From contig NZ_CP178740.1 of assembly GCF_047324305.1 (NCBI RefSeq), forward strand, positions 3,906,001 through 3,970,000: DNA of 64,000 bases, in the 5' to 3' direction. Position 1 is the first letter of the stretch, and every line of letters begins with the position of its first letter. A model generated the notes under the pieces. It was not told where the DNA came from. It ran no database searches and saw only the letters and a list, made by a program, of their open reading frames with translations. The position numbers and the translations under genes are program-made. The stretch is from Acerihabitans sp047324305. GTDB taxonomy: Bacteria; Pseudomonadota; Gammaproteobacteria; Enterobacterales; Enterobacteriaceae. Shown here in pieces: positions 36,567-43,947 of this stretch.

Positions 36567-37474
36567 TTTCGTGGCTCCTGTTCGTGATCAGGTTCGTCAT
36601 GCTGATGGTTATCGTCATCTTCGGCGCGGTTCGGCCCCACCCCGACATAATGGAATACCGTGGCGGCGAAAATGGCGGCGAAGCCGACGGCGGCCAGCGG
36701 TTTCCATACCCCTTTCCAGAAGGTGACCGCGGGACTGATGGCCGGGTTGTCCGGCAGGCCATGGTAAAGCTGCGGCCGGTCCGCGTGATGCAGCACATAC
36801 ATGACGTGGGTGCCGCCGACCCCGGCCGGATCATACAGGCCGGCATGATGAAAACCGCGGGTATTCAGCTCGGCCACCCGTTCCGCCGCCAGGGTGGTCA
36901 TATCCTCTTTGCTGCCGAAATGGATGGCGCCGGTGGGGCAGGTCTTGACGCAGGCCGGCTCCTGGCCCACCGCCACGCGATCAACGCACAGCGTGCATTT
37001 ATAGGCGCGGTTGTCCTGCTGATTGATACGCGGCACGTTGAACGGACAGCCGGCGATGCAGTAGCCGCAGCCGATGCAGTGCTCGGACTGGAAATCCACG
37101 ATGCCGTTGGCGTACTGGATGATAGCCCCTTCCGCCGGGCAGGCCTTCAGGCAGCCCGGGTCGGCGCAGTGCATGCAGCCGTCCTTGCGGATCAGCCATT
37201 CCAGCCGGCCGTCCTGTTCCACCTCGGAAAAGCGCATCACCGTCCAGGATTTTGCGCTCAGGTCGAGGGGATTGTCGTAGACGCCGACGTTGATGCCCAC
37301 CTCGTCGCGCAGATCGTTCCATTCCGAACAGGCCACCTGGCAGGCTTTGCAGCCGATGCAGGTGGTGACGTCGATAAGCTTGGCCACCGGATCCTGGAAA
37401 TCCCGCGCGCGCGGCGCGGGGGTTAAACCGTTGGTGGCGGATTTACGGATAATATCCTGTGATTGCATTGCCAT
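36563..37474 (-). CDS. fdoH: Formate dehydrogenase-O iron-sulfur subunit
   Basis: A 303-residue electron-transfer subunit with four ferredoxin-type cysteine groups: CIGCKACQVACSEW, CMHCADPGCLKACP, CIGCGYCIAGCPFN and CTLCVDRVAVGQEPACVKTCP. A single membrane anchor lies near residues 255-277 (PLAAVGFAAIFAATVFHYVGV), and the tail is rich in Asp, His and Glu. It relays electrons from FdoG to FdoI on the periplasmic face. The start lies 10 bp after the fdoG stop. Confidence 0.94.
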   Translation of the reverse strand: MAMQSQDIIRKSATNGLTPAPRARDFQDPVAKLIDVTTCIGCKACQVACSEWNDLRDEVGINVGVYDNPLDLSAKSWTVMRFSEVEQDGRLEWLIRKDGCMHCADPGCLKACPAEGAIIQYANGIVDFQSEHCIGCGYCIAGCPFNVPRINQQDNRAYKCTLCVDRVAVGQEPACVKTCPTGAIHFGSKEDMTTLAAERVAELNTRGFHHAGLYDPAGVGGTHVMYVLHHADRPQLYHGLPDNPAISPAVTFWKGVWKPLAAVGFAAIFAATVFHYVGVGPNRAEDDDNHQHDEPDHEQEPRK

Positions 37475-37484
37475 GTCCTATCCC

Positions 37485-40400
37485 CTATACCTTTTCCACA
37501 TTGACCAGAAAGGCCTTATATTCCGGCGTCTGCGAATTGGCTTCGCCGACGTGGGGCGTTAGGGTATTGGCAAGGAATCCCTTTTTGGTGGTGCCCTCAT
37601 AGCCCCAGTGACAGGGGATGCCGATGGTATCGATTTCCCGGCCGTCCACCAGCAGGGTGCGGATCCGTTTGGTCACCACCGCCTTGGCCTTGATAAAACC
37701 GCGCTTGGAGGTGATCTTGACGCTGTCGCCGGCCTTGATGCCCTTGCTTGCCGCCAGCTTCTCGCCGATTTCGATAAATTGCTCCGGCTGGACGATGGCG
37801 TTGAGGCGCGCATGCTTGGTCCAGTGGCGGAACAGCTCGGTAATGGAATAGGTGGTGGCGACATACGGAAAATCGGCGGCTACGCCCAGGCGCAGGCGAT
37901 CGGCGGCGAACAGGCGCGCCGCCGGGTTCATTATCACCGCGGCGTGCAGCGGATTGGTGCCGATGGGCGATTCCGCCGGTTCATAGTGTTCCGGGAAGGG
38001 GCCGTCCACCAGCTTATCGATGGCGTACAGACGGCCCATGCCTTCGGCCTGCATGATAAAAGGACCCACGCCGCTGCCCGGCGCGGCGTTGCCGTAGTCG
38101 GGAATATCAATCCCGGTCCAGCGGGCGCCGTCCCAGTGGATCAGTTCCCGTTTCGGATCCCACGGCTTGCCCTGGGCATCGGCCGAGGCGCGGTTATACA
38201 AAATGCGGCGATTTTGCGGCCATGCCCAGGCCCAGCCGGGCGTGCAGCCCAGCCCCGACGGATCGCTGTTATCGCGCCGCGCCATCTGGTTGCCCTGCTC
38301 GGTCCAGCTGCCGGCGAAAATCCAGCAGAAACTGGCGGTGGATCCGTCATCGCGCAGCTGCGAGAAATCGGCCAGCTGCTGGCCTTTTTTCAGGATAACC
38401 GTACCCTGGTCGTCCTTCAGATCCGCCAGCGCGCGGCCGTTGCTTTCGCGGGCCAATTCCTCCGGCGTCGGGTCAGCGGGATCGTGATAATCCCAGGCCA
38501 TATTCATCAGTGGCGCCGGATTGGCTCCGCCCTCGCGGGCGTACATCGCGCGCAGGCGCAGGAAAATCCCCGCCAGGATCACCCCGTCGTTACGGGCTTC
38601 TCCCGGCGGCTCGGCGCCTTTGAAATGCCATTGCAGCCAGCGCCCGGAGTTGACGATGGTGCCGTTCTCCTCGGCAAAACAGCTGGAGGGAAGCCGGAAC
38701 ACCTCGGTCTGGATGGCGGCCGGATCGACGTCGTTAAATTCGCCGTGGTGCTGCCAGAAACTGGAGGTTTCCGTCGCCAGGGGATCGATGATGACCAGGT
38801 ATTTCAGTTTCGACAGCGCGCCGGAGGCTTTATTTTTATCGGCAAACGCCGCCACCGGATTAAAGCCCTGGGCGATATAACCGTTGACCTTGCCCTCGCT
38901 CATCATCTGCGTAAAGTTAAGGGCGTCGTAGCTTTGATCCCATTTCGGCAGCCAGTCGAAACCCCAGTCGTTGTCTTTGGTGGCGTTGGCGCCGTAAAAG
39001 CTTTTCATCAGGCTGACAAAAAACTTCGGCGTGTTTTTCCAGTAATTCACCTGATCCGGCAGCAGGGCCTTGGGCGTCGCCTGCGCCAGGTAGTCGGCGA
39101 GGGTGGTCTGTTTTTCCGAGGGCAGGTCCATATAACCGGGCAGGCGCAGGGACAGCAGGCCGAGATCGGTATACCCCTGGATATTGGAATGGCCGCGCAG
39201 CGCGTTGACGCCGCCGCCGGCCATGCCGATATTGCCCAGCAGCAGTTGAATCATGCCGGCGGTGCGGATAATCTGCGCGCCGGTGGTGTGTTGGGTCCAG
39301 CCCAGCGCGTACAGGATGGTGGCGGTTTTGTCCGGCGCGCTGGTTTCACCCAGGATGTGGCAAATCTTCAGGAAATCCGCCTGCGGAGTGCCGCAGATGC
39401 GCGCTACCATTGCGGGGGTGTAGCGGCTGACGTGCTCTTTAAGCATATTCCAGACGCAACGCGGATCGGTTAAGGTGGCGTCGCGCCGGGCAAAGCCGTT
39501 GTCATCCAGCTGGTACTGCCAGGAGGATTTATCATAGCGGTGCTTGTCGGCGTCGTAGCCGCTGAACAGGCCGTCGTCAAAACGGTACGCTTCGCCCACC
39601 AGCAGGCTGGCGTTGGTATAGGCTTTCACATACTCCATCTGCACTTTATTATTGCTCAGCAGATAGTTGATTACCCCCAGCAGGAAGGCGATATCGGCGC
39701 CGGCGCGGATGGGCGCGTAAAAATCGGCCACCGAGGCGGTGCGGTTAAAGCGCGGATCGACCACAACCACCTGGGCATGGTTCTTGGTTTTGGCTTCCAT
39801 CACCCATTTAAAGCCGACCGGATGGGCCTCGGCCGGGTTGCCGCCCATCACCAGCACCACGTCGGCGTTTTTAATATCCACCCAGTTATTGGTCATGGCC
39901 CCCCGGCCGAAGGTCGGCGACAGGGCGGAGACGGTAGGGGCATGGCACAGCCGGGCCTGGGTATCAATGGCCAGCATGCCGAGCGCGCGGGTGATGCGCT
40001 GGTCAAGCATGCCGGTTTCATTGCTGGCGGCGGACGAGCACAGCATGCCGGTGGTCACCCAGCGGTTCACCGTCACCCCGGCGGCGTTTTTCTCGACGAA
40101 GTTGGCGTCCCGATCGGCCTTCATCAGGCGGGCGATGCGCTCGTAGGCGTCCTCCCAGCTGATGCGCTGCCAGGTATTCGAACCGGGCGCGCGGTATTCG
40201 GGATATTTCAGCCGCTGGTCGCTGTGGATAAAATCCACCAGGCCGGCGCCCTTGGGGCACAGCGATCCCCGGCTCACGGGATGGTCCGGGTCGCCCTCGA
40301 TATGGAAAATCGCGGCTTTGGCGTTTTTGGCGCCGTCGCCCAGGCTATACATTAATATACCGCAGCCCACGGAACAGTAGGTGCAGTTATTCCGGGTCTC

Positions 40401-40532
40401 GTGCGCGCGCAATAACTTATATTGACGGGTCTCCGCCAGCGCGATATCCGGCGCAAAACCCAATGCGGCGGCGGTGGTGCCCGCCATTCCGCCCGCGCAG
40501 ATTTTAAAGAATTGCCGTCTGCTGAATTGCAT
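37485..40532 (-). CDS. fdoG: Formate dehydrogenase-O catalytic subunit, cysteine form
   Basis: A 1015-residue molybdopterin enzyme that oxidises formate to CO2 on the periplasmic side. The ATG follows AGGAG and opens a Tat signal (SRRQFFKICAGGMAGTTAAA), cleaved after ALA. The first [4Fe-4S] site is CTYCSVGCGILMYS, then LCPKGAGLVDFIHS. In E. coli residue 196 is selenocysteine, encoded by UGA; here it is Cys196 in QARLCHAPTV (codon TGC), followed by the catalytic His. The frame is therefore unbroken and needs no SelA/SelB. The rest follows E. coli FdoG closely to its LVNVEKV end. It is the first gene of fdoGHI-fdhE. Confidence 0.95.
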   Translation of the reverse strand: MQFSRRQFFKICAGGMAGTTAAALGFAPDIALAETRQYKLLRAHETRNNCTYCSVGCGILMYSLGDGAKNAKAAIFHIEGDPDHPVSRGSLCPKGAGLVDFIHSDQRLKYPEYRAPGSNTWQRISWEDAYERIARLMKADRDANFVEKNAAGVTVNRWVTTGMLCSSAASNETGMLDQRITRALGMLAIDTQARLCHAPTVSALSPTFGRGAMTNNWVDIKNADVVLVMGGNPAEAHPVGFKWVMEAKTKNHAQVVVVDPRFNRTASVADFYAPIRAGADIAFLLGVINYLLSNNKVQMEYVKAYTNASLLVGEAYRFDDGLFSGYDADKHRYDKSSWQYQLDDNGFARRDATLTDPRCVWNMLKEHVSRYTPAMVARICGTPQADFLKICHILGETSAPDKTATILYALGWTQHTTGAQIIRTAGMIQLLLGNIGMAGGGVNALRGHSNIQGYTDLGLLSLRLPGYMDLPSEKQTTLADYLAQATPKALLPDQVNYWKNTPKFFVSLMKSFYGANATKDNDWGFDWLPKWDQSYDALNFTQMMSEGKVNGYIAQGFNPVAAFADKNKASGALSKLKYLVIIDPLATETSSFWQHHGEFNDVDPAAIQTEVFRLPSSCFAEENGTIVNSGRWLQWHFKGAEPPGEARNDGVILAGIFLRLRAMYAREGGANPAPLMNMAWDYHDPADPTPEELARESNGRALADLKDDQGTVILKKGQQLADFSQLRDDGSTASFCWIFAGSWTEQGNQMARRDNSDPSGLGCTPGWAWAWPQNRRILYNRASADAQGKPWDPKRELIHWDGARWTGIDIPDYGNAAPGSGVGPFIMQAEGMGRLYAIDKLVDGPFPEHYEPAESPIGTNPLHAAVIMNPAARLFAADRLRLGVAADFPYVATTYSITELFRHWTKHARLNAIVQPEQFIEIGEKLAASKGIKAGDSVKITSKRGFIKAKAVVTKRIRTLLVDGREIDTIGIPCHWGYEGTTKKGFLANTLTPHVGEANSQTPEYKAFLVNVEKV

Positions 40533-40859
40533 GAACGCTCCTGAATACGACATGTGTCACATTATAATTCCGTGAAACAAAACCCGGATTTACCGTGGCG
40601 GGCCGGGTTATGCGCTGCGCTTAATGAGAGTGCTTTACGCCTTATTTTTTGTGTGGGTATTATCATTCAAATTAACGGGGTTGCAAATGCTTTTCACGGT
40701 TGTTAAAGGAAATATTAAATTGTTATTGGCGGGAAAATAACCACCGCGCCTGTCCTCCCGCCGGACGTCCCGCCATGCCCGTCGCGGCGGCGACGATTTT
40801 GCCGATAAGCGCTAACCTTGGTAAAGTTATGCTAAATCGCAGACAAAAGGATCGTTAAC
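40533..40859. other. Divergent control region between fdoG and the beta-hydroxyacid dehydrogenase
   Basis: The 327-bp gap must hold both promoters. It is A/T-rich in its centre (40625-40740). The Shine-Dalgarno AAAGGAT lies just before the dehydrogenase start. I see no site I can name. Confidence 0.5.
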
Positions 40860-41738
40860 ATGAACACGCTTCCCGTCGTTGCCGTGCTCGGCCTGGGCGC
40901 CATGGGCCATGCTTTTGCGGCCAATCTGGTTAAGAAAAACTTTACCGTCCGCGCCTGGAACCGCACCCCCGGGCGCGGCGAGGATCTGGCGGCAGCGGGC
41001 ATGACGCTGTGCGATTCCGCGCGGGAGGCGGCCGGGAACGCCGACGTGGTTATCGTGATGCTCACGGACGCGGCGGCCACCGAAGCGGTGATCACCGGCG
41101 GGGACGGGATACTCGCCACTCTGAAAGCGGGCGCGGTACTGGCGCAGATGGGCACCATCGGCGTCGAGTCCACCGACCAGCTTTACCGGGCCGTCACCGC
41201 GGCGCGTCCGGACGTGGTGTTTATCGACGCGCCGGTATCCGGCACCAAGGCCCCGGCCGAAAACGCGCAGATCACCGTGCTGGCCGGCGGCGATCGCGCG
41301 CGCGCCGCCGCCGTCGAGCCGGTATTCGCCGCCATCGCCAGGGGCACGCAATGGCTGGGGGCCGCCGGCGCCGGCGCGCGCATGAAACTGGTGGTCAACG
41401 CCTGGCTGATTGCCATGATGCAGGGCGTGGCGGAGAGCGTCGATCTGGCGCAGGCGCTGGGATTTTCACCGGATAATTTCTGGGATGCGCTGGAAGGCGG
41501 CCCGCTGGCGGCCCCCTATGTTAAAAACAAACTCGCGATGATCAAGGCCGACGACTATACGCCGCAAATGCAGCTGTCGCTGGCGCTCAAGGACGCCAAT
41601 CTGGCCCTTGACGCCGCGGGGAACCGCGCCATGCCAGGCCTGCGCACTATCGCCGGCGTATGGCGCCAGGCGGTGGACGCGGGTCTTGGCGCCCAGGATA
41701 TCGCGGTGGTGTACCGTTATCTGGGCACGAAAAAATAG
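40860..41738 (+). CDS. NAD(P)-dependent beta-hydroxyacid dehydrogenase family protein
   Basis: A 292-residue Rossmann-fold dehydrogenase of the 3-hydroxyisobutyrate/tartronate-semialdehyde reductase family. It opens with the dinucleotide motif VLGLGAMGHAFAANL, has the substrate motif FIDAPVSGTKAPAENAQITVLAGG and the catalytic Lys in ARMKLVVNAWL. The acceptor loop WNRTPGR after strand 2 contains Arg, favouring NADP over NAD, which is an inference. Related enzymes reduce tartronate or succinate semialdehyde, or glyoxylate. It stands alone, divergent from fdoG and convergent with an MFS gene. Confidence 0.85.
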   Translation: MNTLPVVAVLGLGAMGHAFAANLVKKNFTVRAWNRTPGRGEDLAAAGMTLCDSAREAAGNADVVIVMLTDAAATEAVITGGDGILATLKAGAVLAQMGTIGVESTDQLYRAVTAARPDVVFIDAPVSGTKAPAENAQITVLAGGDRARAAAVEPVFAAIARGTQWLGAAGAGARMKLVVNAWLIAMMQGVAESVDLAQALGFSPDNFWDALEGGPLAAPYVKNKLAMIKADDYTPQMQLSLALKDANLALDAAGNRAMPGLRTIAGVWRQAVDAGLGAQDIAVVYRYLGTKK

Positions 41739-41778
41739 CCCTTGCCGTCCTGCCGCCGGCAGGCGCCGGGACAAGGGC
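41738..41778. terminator. Nested inverted repeat between convergent genes
   Basis: An outer 7-bp stem (GCCCTTG / CAAGGGC) encloses an inner stem CCTGCC-GCC-GGCAGG. It starts at the dehydrogenase stop codon and lies before the 3' end of the convergent MFS gene. It is likely a shared transcription end, though T-runs are missing. Confidence 0.5.
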
Positions 41779-41800
41779 GCGCCGGTGGACGCGGGCGCAA

Positions 41801-43045
41801 TCAGCTGTTTGCGGGGCACGACGGCCGCGGCATGATCCGGCTGCGCCGCCGGATGGCCAGCGCCAGCGCCATCGCCGCCAGCGATAAGGCGATGATGACC
41901 GTCCCGTAAATATTGGCCGTCGCCAGCAGGCCGGCGCGGCGCACCAGGAAGCCGGCGGCAATCGCCGGCAGGCTGTTGGCGAGATAGCATTCCACATAAA
42001 ACGCGGCCATCAGTCCGGCCCGCTCGGCGGGGGCGGCCTGCGCCATCACCGTGCGCAGCGCGCCGAGAAAACCCGCGCCGAACCCCACGCCGGCGATAAC
42101 CGATCCGGCCAGCAGCACCGATGCCATGCCATGGTTGGCCCCCAGCAGGATCGCCAGCACGCCCGCCACCAGCATCACGGCGCCCGCCAGCAACGAGGCG
42201 AAAGGGGTACGGCCACGGGTCGCCATAATCGCCGCGGCGCCGCTGAGCGTCAGCGCCGCCACCGCCAGTCCGCCCAACCAGACCGACGCAGACTGGGTAA
42301 CCTTGGCGATAAGCGACGGCATCAGCGACAGATAAAAACCGCCCAGCATCCAGATGGCGACATTGACCGGCGTTACCGCCAGCAGGGCGCCGCGCGCCTG
42401 CGCGGGAATAACCACGCTGGGCCGCAGCGAAGCCCAGGCCCCATGACGGCGCTCGGCGGTTTCAGGCGTGCCCCAGGTCAGCGCCGCTTCGGCCGCGAAG
42501 ACCAGCAGCAGCAGGGCATAGACCAGATGCAGCGGCGCGGGCGCGAACTGCAGCAGCGCGCAGGCGCCCAGCGCCCCCAGGGCCATGCCGGTCATCGGCG
42601 CAATGCTATTGGTCAACGCGCCGCGCTCATGATGCAGGTCCAGCAGCGCCGCGCCCAGGGCCGCCGACGCCAGTCCGGTGGCCAATCCCTGCAACGCCCG
42701 CGCGACGATAAGCCAGACGGGGCCGGCGGCGCCGAGGAACACCCCCATGGCCGACAGCTCCAGCAGCAGCGCCAGGCTGATGACCGGACGCCGGCCGATA
42801 TAGTCGGACAGGGCGCCGGCGCTCAGCAGCGACGCCAGCAGGGCCAGGGCATAGGCGCTGTAGATAGTGGTCAGCAGCATCGGCGAGAATGCCCACGAGG
42901 CCTGGTAAAGCCGGTAGAGCGGGGTAGGGGCGCTGGACGCGGCGTAAAAGGTTATCAGCGTGGCGGTATGTACCGCCGCGGCTACATCAGGCTGGAAACG
43001 GCCCGGGACGGTGCGGTTTGACGCGGTAACGGTTGATTTGGGCAT
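41801..43045 (-). CDS. MFS transporter divergent from a TetR regulator
   Basis: A 414-residue carrier with about twelve membrane segments. It has the loop 2-3 motif GALSDYIGRRPVISLALLLE, typical of drug/H+ antiporters, and ARALQGLATGLASAALGAALLDL after it. The substrate is unknown. It is transcribed away from the neighbouring TetR-family gene across a 160-bp region with a long palindrome, the standard layout of a repressor-controlled efflux pump. High Ala/Leu/Gly content is normal for the class. Confidence 0.85.
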   Translation of the reverse strand: MPKSTVTASNRTVPGRFQPDVAAAVHTATLITFYAASSAPTPLYRLYQASWAFSPMLLTTIYSAYALALLASLLSAGALSDYIGRRPVISLALLLELSAMGVFLGAAGPVWLIVARALQGLATGLASAALGAALLDLHHERGALTNSIAPMTGMALGALGACALLQFAPAPLHLVYALLLLVFAAEAALTWGTPETAERRHGAWASLRPSVVIPAQARGALLAVTPVNVAIWMLGGFYLSLMPSLIAKVTQSASVWLGGLAVAALTLSGAAAIMATRGRTPFASLLAGAVMLVAGVLAILLGANHGMASVLLAGSVIAGVGFGAGFLGALRTVMAQAAPAERAGLMAAFYVECYLANSLPAIAAGFLVRRAGLLATANIYGTVIIALSLAAMALALAIRRRSRIMPRPSCPANS

Positions 43046-43063
43046 GGCGGTGCTCGTATAATA

Positions 43064-43137
43064 AACGCAAATTATTAGCTTTTATACATCCTAGAGGATA
43101 CCCGGCACTAACGCAAATATTTTGCTTTAGTGCCGGG
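43064..43137. promoter_or_regulatory. Probable TetR operator: long palindrome plus related second site
   Basis: Two 17-bp arms, 43101-43117 and 43121-43137, form a near-perfect palindrome around TAT with one mismatch (left arm CCCGGCACTAACGCAAA). The sequence AACGCAAATATTTTGCTTTA inside it is echoed at 43064-43083 as AACGCAAATTATTAGCTTTT. Two related sites in the divergent promoter region suggest cooperative repression of both genes by the TetR protein. Confidence 0.6.
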
Positions 43138-43205
43138 CGGCAGTACCCTGCGGCGCGCCTGGGACGCCGGCGGTCATCCTCTGGCAGGAACAGGAGTCAT
43201 CAGCC

Positions 43206-43778
43206 ATGGCTGACAAAAGTGGTGTCCGTCCCGGCGGCCGCAGCGCCCGCATACAGGCGGCGGTGCACCGGGCGGTGCGGGAATTACAGCAACAGGAAGG
43301 GCCAGGCGAACTGACGGTGCCGGCCATCGCCGCCCGCGCCGGCGTGACGCCGTCCACCCTCTACCGGCGTTGGGGCGATCTGGCGCAATTATTATCCGAT
43401 GTCGCGCTGGCGCGGGTGCGTCCCGATGGCGAGCCGCGCGATACGGGGTCGTATCGGGGAGATCTGCGCGCGTGGCTGGAACAATACATCGATGAATTGG
43501 CCTCCGAGACCGGCCGGGCCATGATGCGCGATATCCTCGGCTGCGCCGCGCCGGGCAACGCCGGGAAATGCGCGGAATTTATCCGCCAGCAGCTCGATGT
43601 TATCCGCGACCGCGCCCTGGCGCGCGGCGAGGCGATTGTGGACAGCGATACCCTGATTGACCTGGTGGTGGCGCCGGTGGTTTATCGCCTGCTGTTTTCG
43701 CTATCGGCGCCTTCCGTTGAGCATGCCCTGGCGCTGCTGGACCATACGCTGGGCGCCGCCCCCAGGCGCGTCGGGTGA
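43206..43778 (+). CDS. TetR-family transcriptional regulator
   Basis: A 190-residue repressor. The helix-turn-helix covers about residues 35-60 (GELTVPAIAARAGVTPSTLYRRWGDLAQLLSDVA), the classical TetR pattern. The C-terminal ligand domain is helical and resembles the TetR_C_16/AcrR-type group (RAMMRDILGCAAPGNAGKCAEFIRQQ). It probably controls the divergent MFS gene and itself through the palindrome between them. A 78-99% identity-type statement cannot be made without a search; the ligand is unknown. Confidence 0.87.
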   Translation: MADKSGVRPGGRSARIQAAVHRAVRELQQQEGPGELTVPAIAARAGVTPSTLYRRWGDLAQLLSDVALARVRPDGEPRDTGSYRGDLRAWLEQYIDELASETGRAMMRDILGCAAPGNAGKCAEFIRQQLDVIRDRALARGEAIVDSDTLIDLVVAPVVYRLLFSLSAPSVEHALALLDHTLGAAPRRVG

Positions 43779-43820
43779 CTTTTTGCCGGCTCCGGGCGGC
43801 CGCGCCGGGGGCTAAGCCCG

Positions 43821-43868
43821 ACCGTTCGCCGGGCTATTTAACCGTTCGCCCGCGTATATGACCGCTTA
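43821..43868 (+). promoter_or_regulatory. Three direct repeats upstream of btsT, candidate BtsR (LytTR) sites
   Basis: ACCGTTCG at 43821, ACCGTTCG at 43841 and ACCGCTTA at 43861 stand exactly 20 bp apart. The third matches my recollection of the E. coli BtsR (YehT) motif ACC(G/A)CT(C/T)A, which occurs as spaced direct repeats upstream of btsT. The last copy ends 79 bp before the start codon, a suitable activator position. Confidence 0.6.
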
Positions 43869-43947
43869 ATAATAATTTGCCTCTTTTTTCATCCATTCTG
43901 GCCTAGAGTACGCGCACATGTACCCTATAACAGAAGACCGCATCGAG

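Noticed and set aside
37608..39473. 621-codon plus-strand open frame
   Set aside because: It is antisense to fdoG, whose motifs are unmistakable.
37485..40532. In-frame UGA/SECIS element in fdoG
   Set aside because: The codon at the catalytic position is TGC, so no selenocysteine insertion is needed.
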